Source: Rhodospirillales bacterium (GTDB lineage Bacteria > Pseudomonadota > Alphaproteobacteria > Rhodospirillales > WMHbin7). From it: a DNA stretch of 64,000 nucleotides. Shown piece after piece: positions 17,307 through 25,497 of the stretch. Both the position numbers and the translations under genes were made by a program. The stretch is taken from contig JACRJC010000040.1 in NCBI GenBank assembly GCA_016215555.1, positions 1 through 64,000 on the forward strand, in the 5' to 3' direction. A model generated the notes under the pieces. That model searched no databases and was not told the DNA's origin. It saw only the letters and a program-made list of their open reading frames with translations. The first letter of the stretch is position 1; the number at the start of each line of letters is the position of its first letter.

Positions 17307-17321
17307 TGAAAACCTCTTTAT

Positions 17322-17397
17322 AATCTGTCCCTCAGGCGCCGGGCGGGTCGCTCCGCAACCCTTGGCTCCCGCTCGCATAGGCCGGGCAATCCGGCGC
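17322..17397. repeat. Palindromic element, copy B, between ssrA and sspB
   Basis: Shares the 19-base block CCCTCAGGCGCCGGGCGGG (17329-17347) and the block CCCTTGGCTCCCG (17359-17371) with copy A in the tfoX-like gene. It is shorter, lacking copy A's middle hairpins, and ends in a GCCGGGCAATCCGGC hairpin. It sits between the ssrA terminator and the sspB ribosome-binding site. Confidence 0.7.
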
Positions 17398-17434
17398 AAA
17401 AAAGTGGGGGGCTTCTGTTGCCCGGTGCCCCCCG
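17398..17434 (-). terminator. Rho-independent terminator of ssrA
   Basis: On the minus strand a perfect 7-bp stem (GGGGGGC with GCCCCCC, at 17427-17433 and 17406-17412) is followed by AC and six T (17398-17403). It begins about 45 bases after the tmRNA tag stop codon. Confidence 0.88.
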
Positions 17435-17712
17435 AACCGCGCTAAAGCTTATAACCATGCCCCGTTAGGGGCGTCGGTTACGCAGCAATGGCGAGAGCCT
17501 CGTTGTCGTTGGCTCTTGTAAAACGGCCCGCTAACGGCGGAACCATACCGGGAACAAACCTTGCCTTTACCACACGCGTCGATCCTGTTTCGCCCCCACA
17601 GGCCAACCTAACGACAAGGCTGGAAGGATGGTGGAGGCGCCGGGTACCGCCCCCGGGTCCGCAATGCTTATTCTGCAAGGCGTTTAGCGCCATAGCCGGT
17701 TGCCCGGCACCG
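17435..17712 (-). ncRNA. ssrA: Two-piece (circularly permuted) tmRNA, ssrA
   Basis: Read on the minus strand, the acceptor piece comes first: a T-arm-like region and a 3' end CGCCTCC-ACCA whose last A is at 17629. An intervening segment of about 31 bases (17628-17598) follows. Then comes the coding piece, starting GGGGGCG at 17597 and continuing in the usual GGATCGACG context. GGGGGCG pairs with CGCCTCC as a 7-bp acceptor stem with a G-U at the third pair, the alanyl-tRNA synthetase identity element. The tag frame (17513-17478) reads ANDNEALAIAA then TAA; ANDN is the alphaproteobacterial tag start. Together with SmpB it would rescue stalled ribosomes. The outer ends (17712 and 17435) are estimates. 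A terminator follows, and sspB lies just downstream. Confidence 0.93.
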
Positions 17713-17771
17713 GTAAATATAAGGCCTAAGTCCGGGCTTGGGAAGGGCTTGACGGAAAGGTATAGTCGGGT

Positions 17772-19145
17772 ATGGCCGATCCGTTTTTGCTTTCAGCGCT
17801 CAGATTCCTCGAATTGGGCGAAGAACTTCGCCGCCAGGGCCGCCTGGCCGAGGCCGTGGCCGCCTATCGATCGGTCCTCGACACCTGTCCCGACACTGGG
17901 CCGGCCTGGATGGGGCTGGGGCTGGCGGCGGAAGGGCTGGGGGACATTCCAACCGCCGGCGAGGCCTTTGCCCAGGCGGTCCGGCTGGAGCCTGAAAAGG
18001 TCGAGGCCCATCTGGGACTGGCTTCCGCCCTTGGCGCGCAGGGGCAACAGGCAGGCGCCATTCAGGCCTGGCTGGCGGCTAGGCGCCTGCAGCCCGGCGA
18101 TTTTCGCATCCACAACATCGTCTGGCAGGCATTGAACGAGATCGAGGCCGAGGGTTTGGACTATGCCGGTCTGGTCGCAAAAGGCAACCGCCTGCGCCAA
18201 GCCGGGCAGGCCACCCAAGCCCTGAAAGCCTACCGCCGGGCCCAGGACTTGGCGCCGGGCGAACCCTTCGCCTTTTCGCGGGCGGGGTGCCTGCTGGCCA
18301 AAACGGGTGATCTTGGAGCGGCGGAAGCCGAATTCGCCAAGGCCCGGGCCCTGTGCGACTGGGTGGAAAGCGGCATTCGCCTGGCCCCTGAATTCTTCAC
18401 GGCCCTGCCCCCCTATCGCCACCGCCTGGGCTGGCGGCGCCAGGCCGCGGGCGACGGGGCCCTGGCCGTCATCGGCTGCGATGCCGGCTATTTCAAACGC
18501 TATGCGGCCAGGCTGAAGGAAAGCCTGGATCGTCATGAAGGCGGAACGGTGGGCCTGCATGCGCATTTGGTTCATCCCGATGCCGAATGCCTGGTCCAGG
18601 CCCAGGAACTGGGGATGGGCGTCAGCCTGGAAACCCCCGATTTCGCCGGGCAGTCGCGCAATTTCATCAACACCTACTATGCCTCGGCCCGTTTTCTGGC
18701 CCTTCCCGAATTGCTGGCTGCCTATCGACGTCCGCTGCTGGTCATGGATGTCGATGCCCAGGTGCAAAAGCCGCTGGCGCCCTTGTGGGATATTCTGAAG
18801 GGGAACGACATGGCGATCCGGCGCTGGCAAGGGGTTATGGTCGATCCTTGGAACGAGCCGCAGGCCAATCTGGTCGGCGTCAATCCGACGCCGATGGGGC
18901 AGGCTTTCGCCGCCTCGCTCGCCCAATTCCTGGCCCATTTCGCGGCCAAAGGACAGCTTTTCGGATTCTTCGACCAGACGGCGATCTATTCGGCGCTGAA
19001 GGCCGATCCCGCCCTGGCAAGGTTACGAGAGGGCGTCTTTCCGCAGCACGCCTACGGCTATCCGCTCAATCGCGGCAGCGCCGCCGAAAAGCTTGTCTTT
19101 GCGCCGGATCTGCTGGTCGGCGAGGTCAAGACGCCTTGGCCATGA
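17772..19145 (+). CDS. TPR protein with C-terminal glycosyltransferase-like domain
   Basis: A 457-residue protein. Residues about 10-200 contain several tetratricopeptide repeats (LGEELRRQGRLAEAVAAYRSVL, GLGLAAEGLGDIPTAGEAFAQAV, GNRLRQAGQATQALKAYRRAQ). The C-terminal half looks like a GT-A glycosyltransferase-type fold: NFINTYYASARFLALPELL is followed by the DxD-like DVD at 326-328 (LLVMDVDAQVQKPL), and FFDQTAIYSAL near residue 400 resembles the family's acceptor-site region. Assignment of the second domain is by pattern only. No signal peptide, so probably cytoplasmic. Its 3' end overlaps the convergent hemerythrin gene by 20 bases. It may belong with the glycosyltransferases at 26.6-29.5 kb. 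Confidence 0.65.
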   Translation: MADPFLLSALRFLELGEELRRQGRLAEAVAAYRSVLDTCPDTGPAWMGLGLAAEGLGDIPTAGEAFAQAVRLEPEKVEAHLGLASALGAQGQQAGAIQAWLAARRLQPGDFRIHNIVWQALNEIEAEGLDYAGLVAKGNRLRQAGQATQALKAYRRAQDLAPGEPFAFSRAGCLLAKTGDLGAAEAEFAKARALCDWVESGIRLAPEFFTALPPYRHRLGWRRQAAGDGALAVIGCDAGYFKRYAARLKESLDRHEGGTVGLHAHLVHPDAECLVQAQELGMGVSLETPDFAGQSRNFINTYYASARFLALPELLAAYRRPLLVMDVDAQVQKPLAPLWDILKGNDMAIRRWQGVMVDPWNEPQANLVGVNPTPMGQAFAASLAQFLAHFAAKGQLFGFFDQTAIYSALKADPALARLREGVFPQHAYGYPLNRGSAAEKLVFAPDLLVGEVKTPWP

Positions 19146-19524
19146 TGCGCGAATCGCGCTTGTCGTGGGCCATGATGTGGCTGACCATCCAATGGCGCAA
19201 GAAAGCCGCCATCGCTTCGTCCAATCGGCGCCCGTCTTCCTTCAGCAGGCGCTGGCAGATGACCTGCAATTCGGCGAACAGGCGGATATGTTCGGCCTGA
19301 TGGCGGCTGGTGATGGGGCTGTAGCGGCTGTTGAGATAGGCTTCCTCGAAGGCGAAATGGGCCAGAGTCTGCATCAGCAGATCCTGGACGGACATTCCGA
19401 GATTGCCGCTGCCGTCGCTGGTCAACAAGACATTCACCAAATCGATCAGGCGCCGATGAGCTTCATCCAGCTCCCGGATGCCCACGCTGTAAGTCTCGGT
19501 CCAAACGATGGGTGCCGCCGTCAC
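19126..19524 (-). CDS. Bacteriohemerythrin
   Basis: A 132-residue single-domain hemerythrin, a four-helix bundle with a di-iron site that binds O2. The expected ligands are visible: His in IRELDEAHRRLI, the HxxxE pair in LAHFAFEEAYL, HxxxH in SRHQAEHIRL, and HxxxxD in SHIMAHDKRD. A Trp near the N terminus (VWTETYSVG) is typical. It may store or sense oxygen, which fits a microaerobic lifestyle. The start codon is GTG. It overlaps the convergent TPR gene's end. Confidence 0.88.
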   Translation of the reverse strand: MTAAPIVWTETYSVGIRELDEAHRRLIDLVNVLLTSDGSGNLGMSVQDLLMQTLAHFAFEEAYLNSRYSPITSRHQAEHIRLFAELQVICQRLLKEDGRRLDEAMAAFLRHWMVSHIMAHDKRDSRIMAKAS

Positions 19525-19606
19525 GCCGCCTCCACATATTTTCCATAATCCGTGATTTTAAGAGTGGGGGCGCGGGCGGGCGAAACAAGTCCCGGCGGCA
19601 AAGTTA

Positions 19607-20272
19607 TCAGCCGGGAAACCAGCGCAGGGCGGTTGTCAGGTCGGAAAAGCGCTCGATCAGGATGTCGGCGCCCAGATGGGCGGGATCGATGCGCGAATAG
19701 CCATAGGTGACCGCCACCACCGGGATGCAAAGGGCCTTGGCGGCCTGCACGTCGTTGGCGTTGTCGCCCACCATCAGGGCCTGCCCGCTTTGGGCGCCCA
19801 TGTCTTCAAGCGCCTGGCGCAGCGGCGCCGGATCGGGCTTCAGGGCCAGACCGGCCCTGGCGCCGACCACGGCGTCGAACAGCGGCGACAAGTTCAGACT
19901 GTCCAGGATCATTTCAGTGGCGGCCTGGGGCTTGTTGGTCACCAGCCCCAGCTTCAGGCCGAGGCTCTTCAATTCGGTCAGGGTTTCCAAGACGCCCGGA
20001 TAGATGGCGGTGCGCTGGGCCGGGCCTTCCTCGTAAAGCTCAAGAAACCGGGCATGCTGTTGCTCGATGTCGTGGGGTTGAGGATTCCCGGCGGCGGCGA
20101 AAGCCCGCTCGACCAGCTTACGCGCCCCGTCGCCGACCATCAGGCGCACGGCGGCAAGCTCGAGAGGGGCCAGTCCCTTATCGGCCAACAGCCGGTTCAG
20201 CGCATGCGCCAAATCGGGCAGGCTGTCGATCAGCGTTCCGTCGAGATCAAAGAGAATGGACTTATGCCGCAT
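19607..20272 (-). CDS. gph: Phosphoglycolate phosphatase (HAD family)
   Basis: A 221-residue haloacid-dehalogenase hydrolase. Motif I is FDLDGTLIDS (8-17, nucleophile Asp9 and acid Asp11), motif II VTNKP, motif III Lys in LKPDPAP, and motif IV MVGDNANDV. Length and motifs match Gph, which removes phosphate from 2-phosphoglycolate formed by DNA repair or Rubisco oxygenation. The ATG at 20272 directly precedes the HAD motif; upstream frame is not conserved. It is divergent from hemN, 75 bases apart. Confidence 0.9.
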   Translation of the reverse strand: MRHKSILFDLDGTLIDSLPDLAHALNRLLADKGLAPLELAAVRLMVGDGARKLVERAFAAAGNPQPHDIEQQHARFLELYEEGPAQRTAIYPGVLETLTELKSLGLKLGLVTNKPQAATEMILDSLNLSPLFDAVVGARAGLALKPDPAPLRQALEDMGAQSGQALMVGDNANDVQAAKALCIPVVAVTYGYSRIDPAHLGADILIERFSDLTTALRWFPG

Positions 20273-20347
20273 GCTCGGAAAAGTAGACCGAATCTCCCCA
20301 CTGTTCAAGGGTTGCCGCAAGCCGGGCGAAGGGGATAAAGTCGGGCC

Positions 20348-21697
20348 ATGAAACAAGAATGGCTCGACAAATACGATTTGCGCCTGCCGCGCTACACCTC
20401 CTATCCCACCGCTCCGCATTTCCATGCCGGCGTGAATGCCGGCGTCTACGAGCAATGGCTGACCGATCTGCCGGCGGAACTGCCCTTGTCCTTGTATCTG
20501 CACATCGCCTATTGCGCCGAAATGTGCTGGTTCTGCGGGTGCCACACCAAGATCACCCAACGCTACGAGCCGGTGGCCGATTATCTGCAGACCCTGTTCG
20601 CCGAGGTCGAGATGGTGGGCAAGCGCCTGGGGGCCAAGCGCAAGGCCCGCCATATTCATTTCGGCGGCGGCAGTCCGACCATCTTGAAGCCGCAAGATCT
20701 GGCTCGCACGCTGGACCTTTTGCGTTCTCGCTTCGACGTCGTGGCCGATGCCGAAATCGCGGTCGAGCTTGATCCGCGCACCGCCGACCAGGCCTATGTG
20801 CAGGCCATGGCCAAGGCCGGCGTCAACCGGGCCAGCATCGGCGTGCAGGATTTCGACGAGAAGGTGCAAAAGGCCATCAACCGCATCCAGCCTTATGAAG
20901 TCAGCGCGCGCACCATCGACTGGCTGCGGGCCAGCGGCATCGACGAAATCAATATCGACCTTGTCTATGGATTGCCGCATCAGACCGAGGCCAGCGTCGT
21001 CGAGCTGGTGGAAAGGGCGGCGGGCCTAAGTCCCAAGCGCGTGGCCCTGTTCGGCTATGCCCATGTGCCCTGGATGAAGAAGCATCAGAAGCTGATCGAT
21101 GAAACCACCTTGCCCGACGTGCCCGAGCGCTGGCGCCAATATCTGTCGGCGACCAGGCGACTGGTCGAACTGGGCTATGTGGCGGTGGGGCTGGATCACT
21201 TCGCGGCCCCCGGCGACAGCCTGGCGGCGGCCCTCAAGGAAAAGCGGCTCTACCGCAATTTTCAGGGCTACACCACCGACAGCGCCTCGGCCCTGATCGG
21301 TTTCGGCGCCTCGTCCATCGGCGCGCTGCCGCAGGGCTATGTCGGCAACGAAGGCAGCATCGACGCCTATAAGCGCACCATCCGCGAGGGCAAGCTGGCG
21401 GTAACAAGGGGTGTTGCGGTGTCCGACGAGGACAAGCTGCGCCGCGCCGTCATCGAACGCCTGATGTGCGATCTGGCGGTCGATCTGGAAGCGGTGGCCA
21501 AGACTTTCGGCCAAACGGCGGCGCATTTCGCGCCCGAGTTGGCGCGGTTGACGCCCCTGGCCGAAGACGGCATCTGCGCCATTTCCGGGCCGACGATCAC
21601 GGTGACCGAGGAAGGGCGCCCCCTGGTGCGCGCCGTCTGCGCCGCCTTCGATACATATTTGAAAGCCGGCGAACAGCGCCACGCCAAGGCGGTATAG
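20348..21697 (+). CDS. hemN: Oxygen-independent coproporphyrinogen III dehydrogenase HemN
   Basis: A 449-residue radical-SAM enzyme that converts coproporphyrinogen III to protoporphyrinogen IX without oxygen, in heme synthesis. The cluster motif is C56-x3-C60-x2-C63 with the extra Cys65 seen in true HemN (AEMCWFCGCH). The glycine-rich FGGGSPT, the GVNRASIGVQDFD stretch and the C-terminal HemN domain are all present. It supports heme synthesis for the cytochromes and hemes of the Sox system when oxygen is low. I looked for an FNR box in the short divergent region with gph and saw none. Confidence 0.95.
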   Translation: MKQEWLDKYDLRLPRYTSYPTAPHFHAGVNAGVYEQWLTDLPAELPLSLYLHIAYCAEMCWFCGCHTKITQRYEPVADYLQTLFAEVEMVGKRLGAKRKARHIHFGGGSPTILKPQDLARTLDLLRSRFDVVADAEIAVELDPRTADQAYVQAMAKAGVNRASIGVQDFDEKVQKAINRIQPYEVSARTIDWLRASGIDEINIDLVYGLPHQTEASVVELVERAAGLSPKRVALFGYAHVPWMKKHQKLIDETTLPDVPERWRQYLSATRRLVELGYVAVGLDHFAAPGDSLAAALKEKRLYRNFQGYTTDSASALIGFGASSIGALPQGYVGNEGSIDAYKRTIREGKLAVTRGVAVSDEDKLRRAVIERLMCDLAVDLEAVAKTFGQTAAHFAPELARLTPLAEDGICAISGPTITVTEEGRPLVRAVCAAFDTYLKAGEQRHAKAV

Positions 21698-21770
21698 CGG
21701 GTTGAAACAAAGTTCTGGCTCCTTGACGTTTCATGTGGATTTACCACCCTTCAGAGGTCAGTAAGCACAT

Positions 21771-22078
21771 CGTCATGCCCGGCCTTGAGCCACGGCTGTC
21801 CGGTTTAAATTTGGCGATGTGAGAAATTCTCTTTAGAAACCGCGGTGCAAGACGGGCAGATAATTTTTTGGACTTGAAATACGCACCTCATCCTGAGGAG
21901 GGCCGAAGGCCCGTCTCGAAGGATGAGAAAGCCGCGAAGCAACGGCTCCGAATAGCAATATCCACGTATTTTCCATTTCTTCGCCGCATCCTTCGAGACG
22001 CTTCGCTCCTCAGGATGAGGCGAAGAAAGCGACGGCGGAATTAAACCGGACAGAAGTGGGTCAAGCCCGGCCATGACG
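21771..22078. repeat. Nested inverted-repeat element in a 437-base gene-free stretch
   Basis: The interval between hemN and the DnaJ gene has no gene. It holds two nested inverted-repeat pairs. The outer arms (21771-21808 and 22041-22078) are about 38 bases each and imperfect, running from CGTCATG(C)CCGG to CTGTCCGGTTTAA. The inner arms (21886-21925 and 21987-22020) begin CCTCATCCTGAGGAG and end TCTCGAAGGATG. The outer-arm core resembles the palindrome at 41375-41436. It is built like a small non-autonomous repeat; no transposase frame is present. Confidence 0.75.
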
Positions 22079-22134
22079 GATTGAAGCATCCGACAAATTC
22101 CACACCTAACGCCGAGGGACTTTTCTTTGCTATC

Positions 22135-22623
22135 CTATTTCCCCATCAGCACATCGCGGGCCTGGTTGATCTGCGCGGCCAGGGCGTCGCTGCCGCCGGC
22201 GTCGGGATGCATCTTCTGGATCAGGCGCTTATAGGCGAGCTGGATGTCGTCCTTGGATGCGCCCGGTTTCAGGCCCAGGATGGACAGGGCCTCGTCTTGG
22301 CTCATCCGCTTCTGGCCGGGGCGCGGCGGCGCTTGCTGCTGGCCGCCCGCCTGCCGTTCGCCATTCTTGAAATAGCGCCGCGCCTCGCGCCATAAGGCAT
22401 GGGCGCGCAGAGCCCGCATGCCCCAGGGTATCAGGGTCGAGATGGCGGCGCCCGCCCAGGCCAGGCGACCGGTCAGGGCCAGAAAGACCGCCATCATCAC
22501 GACGATGCCGGCCAGCGACCAGGCCAGGGTGCGCTTGGCCTGATTGGCCGGCGTCAGCGACAGCCAGCGCATGAGCAGCATCAGGCCGATGGCGGTGAGA
22601 ATGCCGAAAACGAGCCAAGCCAT
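22135..22623 (-). CDS. Membrane-anchored DnaJ-domain protein
   Basis: A 162-residue protein. Two N-terminal hydrophobic segments (about 2-22 and 32-52) precede a Gln/Pro-rich linker (about 88-105). The C-terminal J domain (MSQDEALSILGLKPGASKDDIQLAYK) has the essential HPD motif at 139-141 (QKMHPDAGG). The topology, membrane helices followed by a C-terminal J domain, resembles TIM14/Pam18-like proteins of alphaproteobacteria. It should recruit DnaK to the membrane. The MipZ gene ends 1 base upstream, suggesting co-transcription. Confidence 0.85.
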   Translation of the reverse strand: MAWLVFGILTAIGLMLLMRWLSLTPANQAKRTLAWSLAGIVVMMAVFLALTGRLAWAGAAISTLIPWGMRALRAHALWREARRYFKNGERQAGGQQQAPPRPGQKRMSQDEALSILGLKPGASKDDIQLAYKRLIQKMHPDAGGSDALAAQINQARDVLMGK

Positions 22624-22624
22624 C

Positions 22625-23368
22625 CTATATCCCTAGCGTGTCGAGCAGACGGCGCAATTCCTGGCGCGCCGCCACATGCGACATCGTATAGGACAATTGC
22701 GCCTCGGCGAGGTCGAGCAGGGTCAGGCCCTTCAGAAACAGTTCGCGGAAGATGACGCGTTCCGAAAGGCCCGGCCCCTGGCGAAAGCGGATGCGCGCCG
22801 CCAGATCGCCCAAAACCCCTTCCATGGCCCGGGCGTTGCGGGTTTCCAATTGCGAGACCCGGTTGCGCAACACGATCCAGTCGATCTGGCCTTTGTCGCG
22901 CTTGAAACGGTCCTGGCGGGCCTTCCACACCATTTCGCTATAGACGCTGGGCCGCACGATCTTGTGGGTTGCCGGATCGACCCGGGCCAGAACGTCGAGA
23001 TCGAGGAAACTGTCGTTGAGCGGGGTAATCAGCGTGTCGGCCAAGGCATGACCGGCCCGGGCCAGGGGCGTGTCCGATCCCGGCGTGTCCAGAATGACGA
23101 TCTCGGCGCTTTCGCCCAGCACCTCGATGGCCTCGGCCAGATGCTGCTCGCAGGCCGACACCGGCAAGGGCAGGCTGGTGGGCGCCGGCAGCTCGGGGTG
23201 AAAGCTGCGGCGGTTTTCCAGATAGCGCGACAGCGAGCCCTGCGCCGGATCGAGATCGAGCACGGCCACGGATTTGCCCTGGCGCAGCAGGCCGATGGCG
23301 GTATGCAGGGCCAGCGTCGATTTGCCGGTGCCGCCCTTGGCGTTGCCGAAGACGAGGATATGGGTCAC
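22625..23368 (-). CDS. mipZ: Division-plane positioning ATPase MipZ
   Basis: A 247-residue ParA/MinD-superfamily ATPase with the deviant Walker A KGGTGKST (11-18, GNAKGGTGKST), switch I LDLDPAQGSLSRYLENR and Walker B VILDTPGSD. These features, plus DSFLDLDVLARVDP, are those of MipZ, which forms a gradient from the ParB-bound pole and blocks FtsZ assembly except at midcell in alphaproteobacteria. The GTG at 23368 (VTHILVFGN) is chosen because homologues begin there; the ribosome-binding site is weak. It begins 8 bases after the molybdopterin oxidoreductase stop, an unusual partner. Confidence 0.85.
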   Translation of the reverse strand: MTHILVFGNAKGGTGKSTLALHTAIGLLRQGKSVAVLDLDPAQGSLSRYLENRRSFHPELPAPTSLPLPVSACEQHLAEAIEVLGESAEIVILDTPGSDTPLARAGHALADTLITPLNDSFLDLDVLARVDPATHKIVRPSVYSEMVWKARQDRFKRDKGQIDWIVLRNRVSQLETRNARAMEGVLGDLAARIRFRQGPGLSERVIFRELFLKGLTLLDLAEAQLSYTMSHVAARQELRRLLDTLGI

Positions 23369-23376
23369 GGTGATAT

Positions 23377-25413
23377 TCAACAGACTCTCAACCACACCTT
23401 GGTGTCGTGGAAGGGCGCCCCTCCCTTGGGCGGAATGGCGTCGGCGCTGGTCAAAAGATTGATGCCGGCCCCTTCCATGAAATCGGCGTTGTTCCACAGG
23501 CCCTCGGCGATGACCACGCCCTGCTGCAGCCCGTCGAAGGATTTGGCGGTCAGCACCAGCGATCCCTTGTCGTTGCCCATGCGCACCATAGCGCCGTCGG
23601 CCAAGCTCAGCTTCTTCAAATCCTTGGGATGCACCATCACGGTCGGCGTTTTCTCGGCGCTCCGCGACGAGGCGGTGTCGTTGAACGAAGTATTCAGGAA
23701 ATTCCGGGCCGGCGCCGTGACCAGACGGAACGGATGCTTTTCGTCGGCGCTGTCGATGACGGCGAAATGGTCGGGCATCGAGGGCATGTCGGCATGGCCC
23801 CAGTCGGGCTTGAAGCGGAATTTCTTGTCGGCATGGCCGAAGCCGTTCAGAAAATGGGCGTCCTCGAAGGGCGGCTGCATGTCCAGCCAGCGCAGCCTGG
23901 CCATCTCCTCGGCATCGGGCAGGCCCGACAGCGACAGGGTGGCGTCGATCAATTCCCAGGCCGTCATTTCAAAGCCGGGATGTTGCGCCCCCAGCCGTTG
24001 GGCCAGGGCGCGGATGACGTCGTGATTGTTGCGCGCCTCGCCGATGGGGGCGATGACGGCCTTGACGACCTGCAAGAAGCTGGTGCCGTAGGAGCTGTAG
24101 AAATCGTCATGCTCCAGGAAGGTGGTGGCCGGCAGGACGATGTCGGCCATCATCGCCGTCTCGCTCATGCGCTGCTCGTGCACGCAGACGAACAGATCGG
24201 GGCGATGGAAGCCTTCCCGCACTTTCTTGTATTCGGGCGCCACCACCATCGGATTGGTGTTCTGGATCAGCAGGGCATGGACCTCTGGGCCGCCGCCGAT
24301 ATCGCTCTTGTCGCCGGTCAGGATGGGGCCGATGCGGCTCATATCCAGCGTGCGCAAGCCGGGCTTGGCGGCGTCCGAGCCGTTCAACAGATGGGTTTTC
24401 AGGCCTTTGAAACAGTCGCTGCTGTTCATAAGCGCGCCGCCGCCCTCTTCCTTCCAGGCTCCGGTCACGGCGGGCAGGCAGGAAACCGCATGCGCCGCCA
24501 CGGCGCCGTTGCGCTGGCGGGTGAAGCCGAAGCCGATGCGCAGATAGCTTTTTCTGGTCGAGCCGTACAGGCGGGCGAAGGCGACGATCTCGTCTTCGGA
24601 CAGGCCGGTGATCTTCGAGGCCCAGGCCGGAGTCTTGCTTTGCAGATGGGCTTCGACGTCGGGTCCGAAATCGGTGAAGTTGGACAGGTAATCGCGGTCG
24701 GCGAGACCCTCCTTCAACAGCACATGAAGAACCGCCGTCGCCAGGGCGTCGTCGGTGCCGGGCTTCAGCATCAGATGCATGTCGGCCTTTTCGGCGGTGG
24801 CGTTGCGGTAGGGATCGACCACCACCAGCTTGGTTCCGCGCTTGCGCTTGGCCTCGGTAATCAGGGTCATGACCTGGATCTGGGTGGCGACGACATTGGT
24901 GCCCCAGACCACGATCAGATCGGCTGCGGGCATCTCGCGCATGTCGGCGCCCCATTTGGCGCCGACGCCGGCCAGCCATCCCGCGCCGCCGACGCTGGAA
25001 CAGATGGTGTAATGCTGATTCGAATAGCCCATGACGTTGCGCAGACGCTCGATCGAATTGCGCATGACCAGGCCCATGGTGCCGGCATATTGATAGGGCC
25101 AGATGGCTTCCGGGCCATGATTGCGGGCGATGGCCTTGAAATTCTCGGCCACTTCGTCCAGCGCCTCGTCCCAGGAAATGGCGGCGAACTTGCCTTCGCC
25201 CCTGGGGCCGACGCGCTTCAAGGGCACGGTCAGGCGGCCTTCGTGATGAACCCGTTCGGCATAGCGGGCGACCTTGGCGCAGATCACGCCTTGCGTATGC
25301 GGATGTTCCTTGGCGCCGTGCAGGCGGCCGATGCGGCCATCTGGCAACAGTTCGACATCCAGCGCGCAGGCGCTGGGACAGTCCTGGGGACAGACCGAGG
25401 GGCGGGTGGTCAT
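23377..25413 (-). CDS. Molybdopterin oxidoreductase (DMSO reductase family)
   Basis: A 678-residue protein. The N-terminal 4Fe-4S ligands are C8, C12, C16 and C45 (VCPQDCPSAC and GVICAKV). The molybdopterin-binding domain follows (WPYQYAGTMGLVMRNSIERL, VVWGTNVVATQ), and a C-terminal dinucleotide-binding domain (VMVHPKDLKKLSLADGAMV) completes the fold. There is no Tat signal, so it should be cytoplasmic. No iron-sulfur or membrane-anchor subunit is adjacent. The substrate cannot be read from the sequence; the compact size resembles BisC/FdhF-like single-subunit dehydrogenases of this superfamily. The ATG at 25413 is divergent from the FAD oxidoreductase gene. Confidence 0.85.
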   Translation of the reverse strand: MTTRPSVCPQDCPSACALDVELLPDGRIGRLHGAKEHPHTQGVICAKVARYAERVHHEGRLTVPLKRVGPRGEGKFAAISWDEALDEVAENFKAIARNHGPEAIWPYQYAGTMGLVMRNSIERLRNVMGYSNQHYTICSSVGGAGWLAGVGAKWGADMREMPAADLIVVWGTNVVATQIQVMTLITEAKRKRGTKLVVVDPYRNATAEKADMHLMLKPGTDDALATAVLHVLLKEGLADRDYLSNFTDFGPDVEAHLQSKTPAWASKITGLSEDEIVAFARLYGSTRKSYLRIGFGFTRQRNGAVAAHAVSCLPAVTGAWKEEGGGALMNSSDCFKGLKTHLLNGSDAAKPGLRTLDMSRIGPILTGDKSDIGGGPEVHALLIQNTNPMVVAPEYKKVREGFHRPDLFVCVHEQRMSETAMMADIVLPATTFLEHDDFYSSYGTSFLQVVKAVIAPIGEARNNHDVIRALAQRLGAQHPGFEMTAWELIDATLSLSGLPDAEEMARLRWLDMQPPFEDAHFLNGFGHADKKFRFKPDWGHADMPSMPDHFAVIDSADEKHPFRLVTAPARNFLNTSFNDTASSRSAEKTPTVMVHPKDLKKLSLADGAMVRMGNDKGSLVLTAKSFDGLQQGVVIAEGLWNNADFMEGAGINLLTSADAIPPKGGAPFHDTKVWLRVC

Positions 25414-25497
25414 GGCAAGCTCCGTTTGAATCGGCCCTGAATCTACCCTGCCAACGCCGTCTTGACCACCCCCGGCGGTAAAGACCACAATCGTGTC

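Noticed and set aside
15399-17309. A 636-codon open frame on the plus strand, antisense to fumarase and sspB
   Set aside because: It is the shadow of GC-rich codon use: it has no recognisable domain, while the minus strand encodes complete class I fumarase with all three cluster Cys and SspB.
17307-17399. N-terminal extension of SspB through the repeat
   Set aside because: The good ribosome-binding site and homologue starts place the start at 17306; the extension is just the palindromic element read through.
17749-17772. TTGACG and TATAGT as a promoter for the TPR gene
   Set aside because: The two boxes are only six bases apart, not about 17, so they cannot be a -35/-10 pair.
20273-20347. 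FNR box before hemN
   Set aside because: Looked for TTGAT-N4-ATCAA in the gph-hemN interval; none present.
23407-25440. A 677-codon open frame opposite the molybdopterin oxidoreductase
   Set aside because: Composition is Gly/Gln/His-rich without domains; the minus-strand frame carries all conserved cluster and cofactor motifs.
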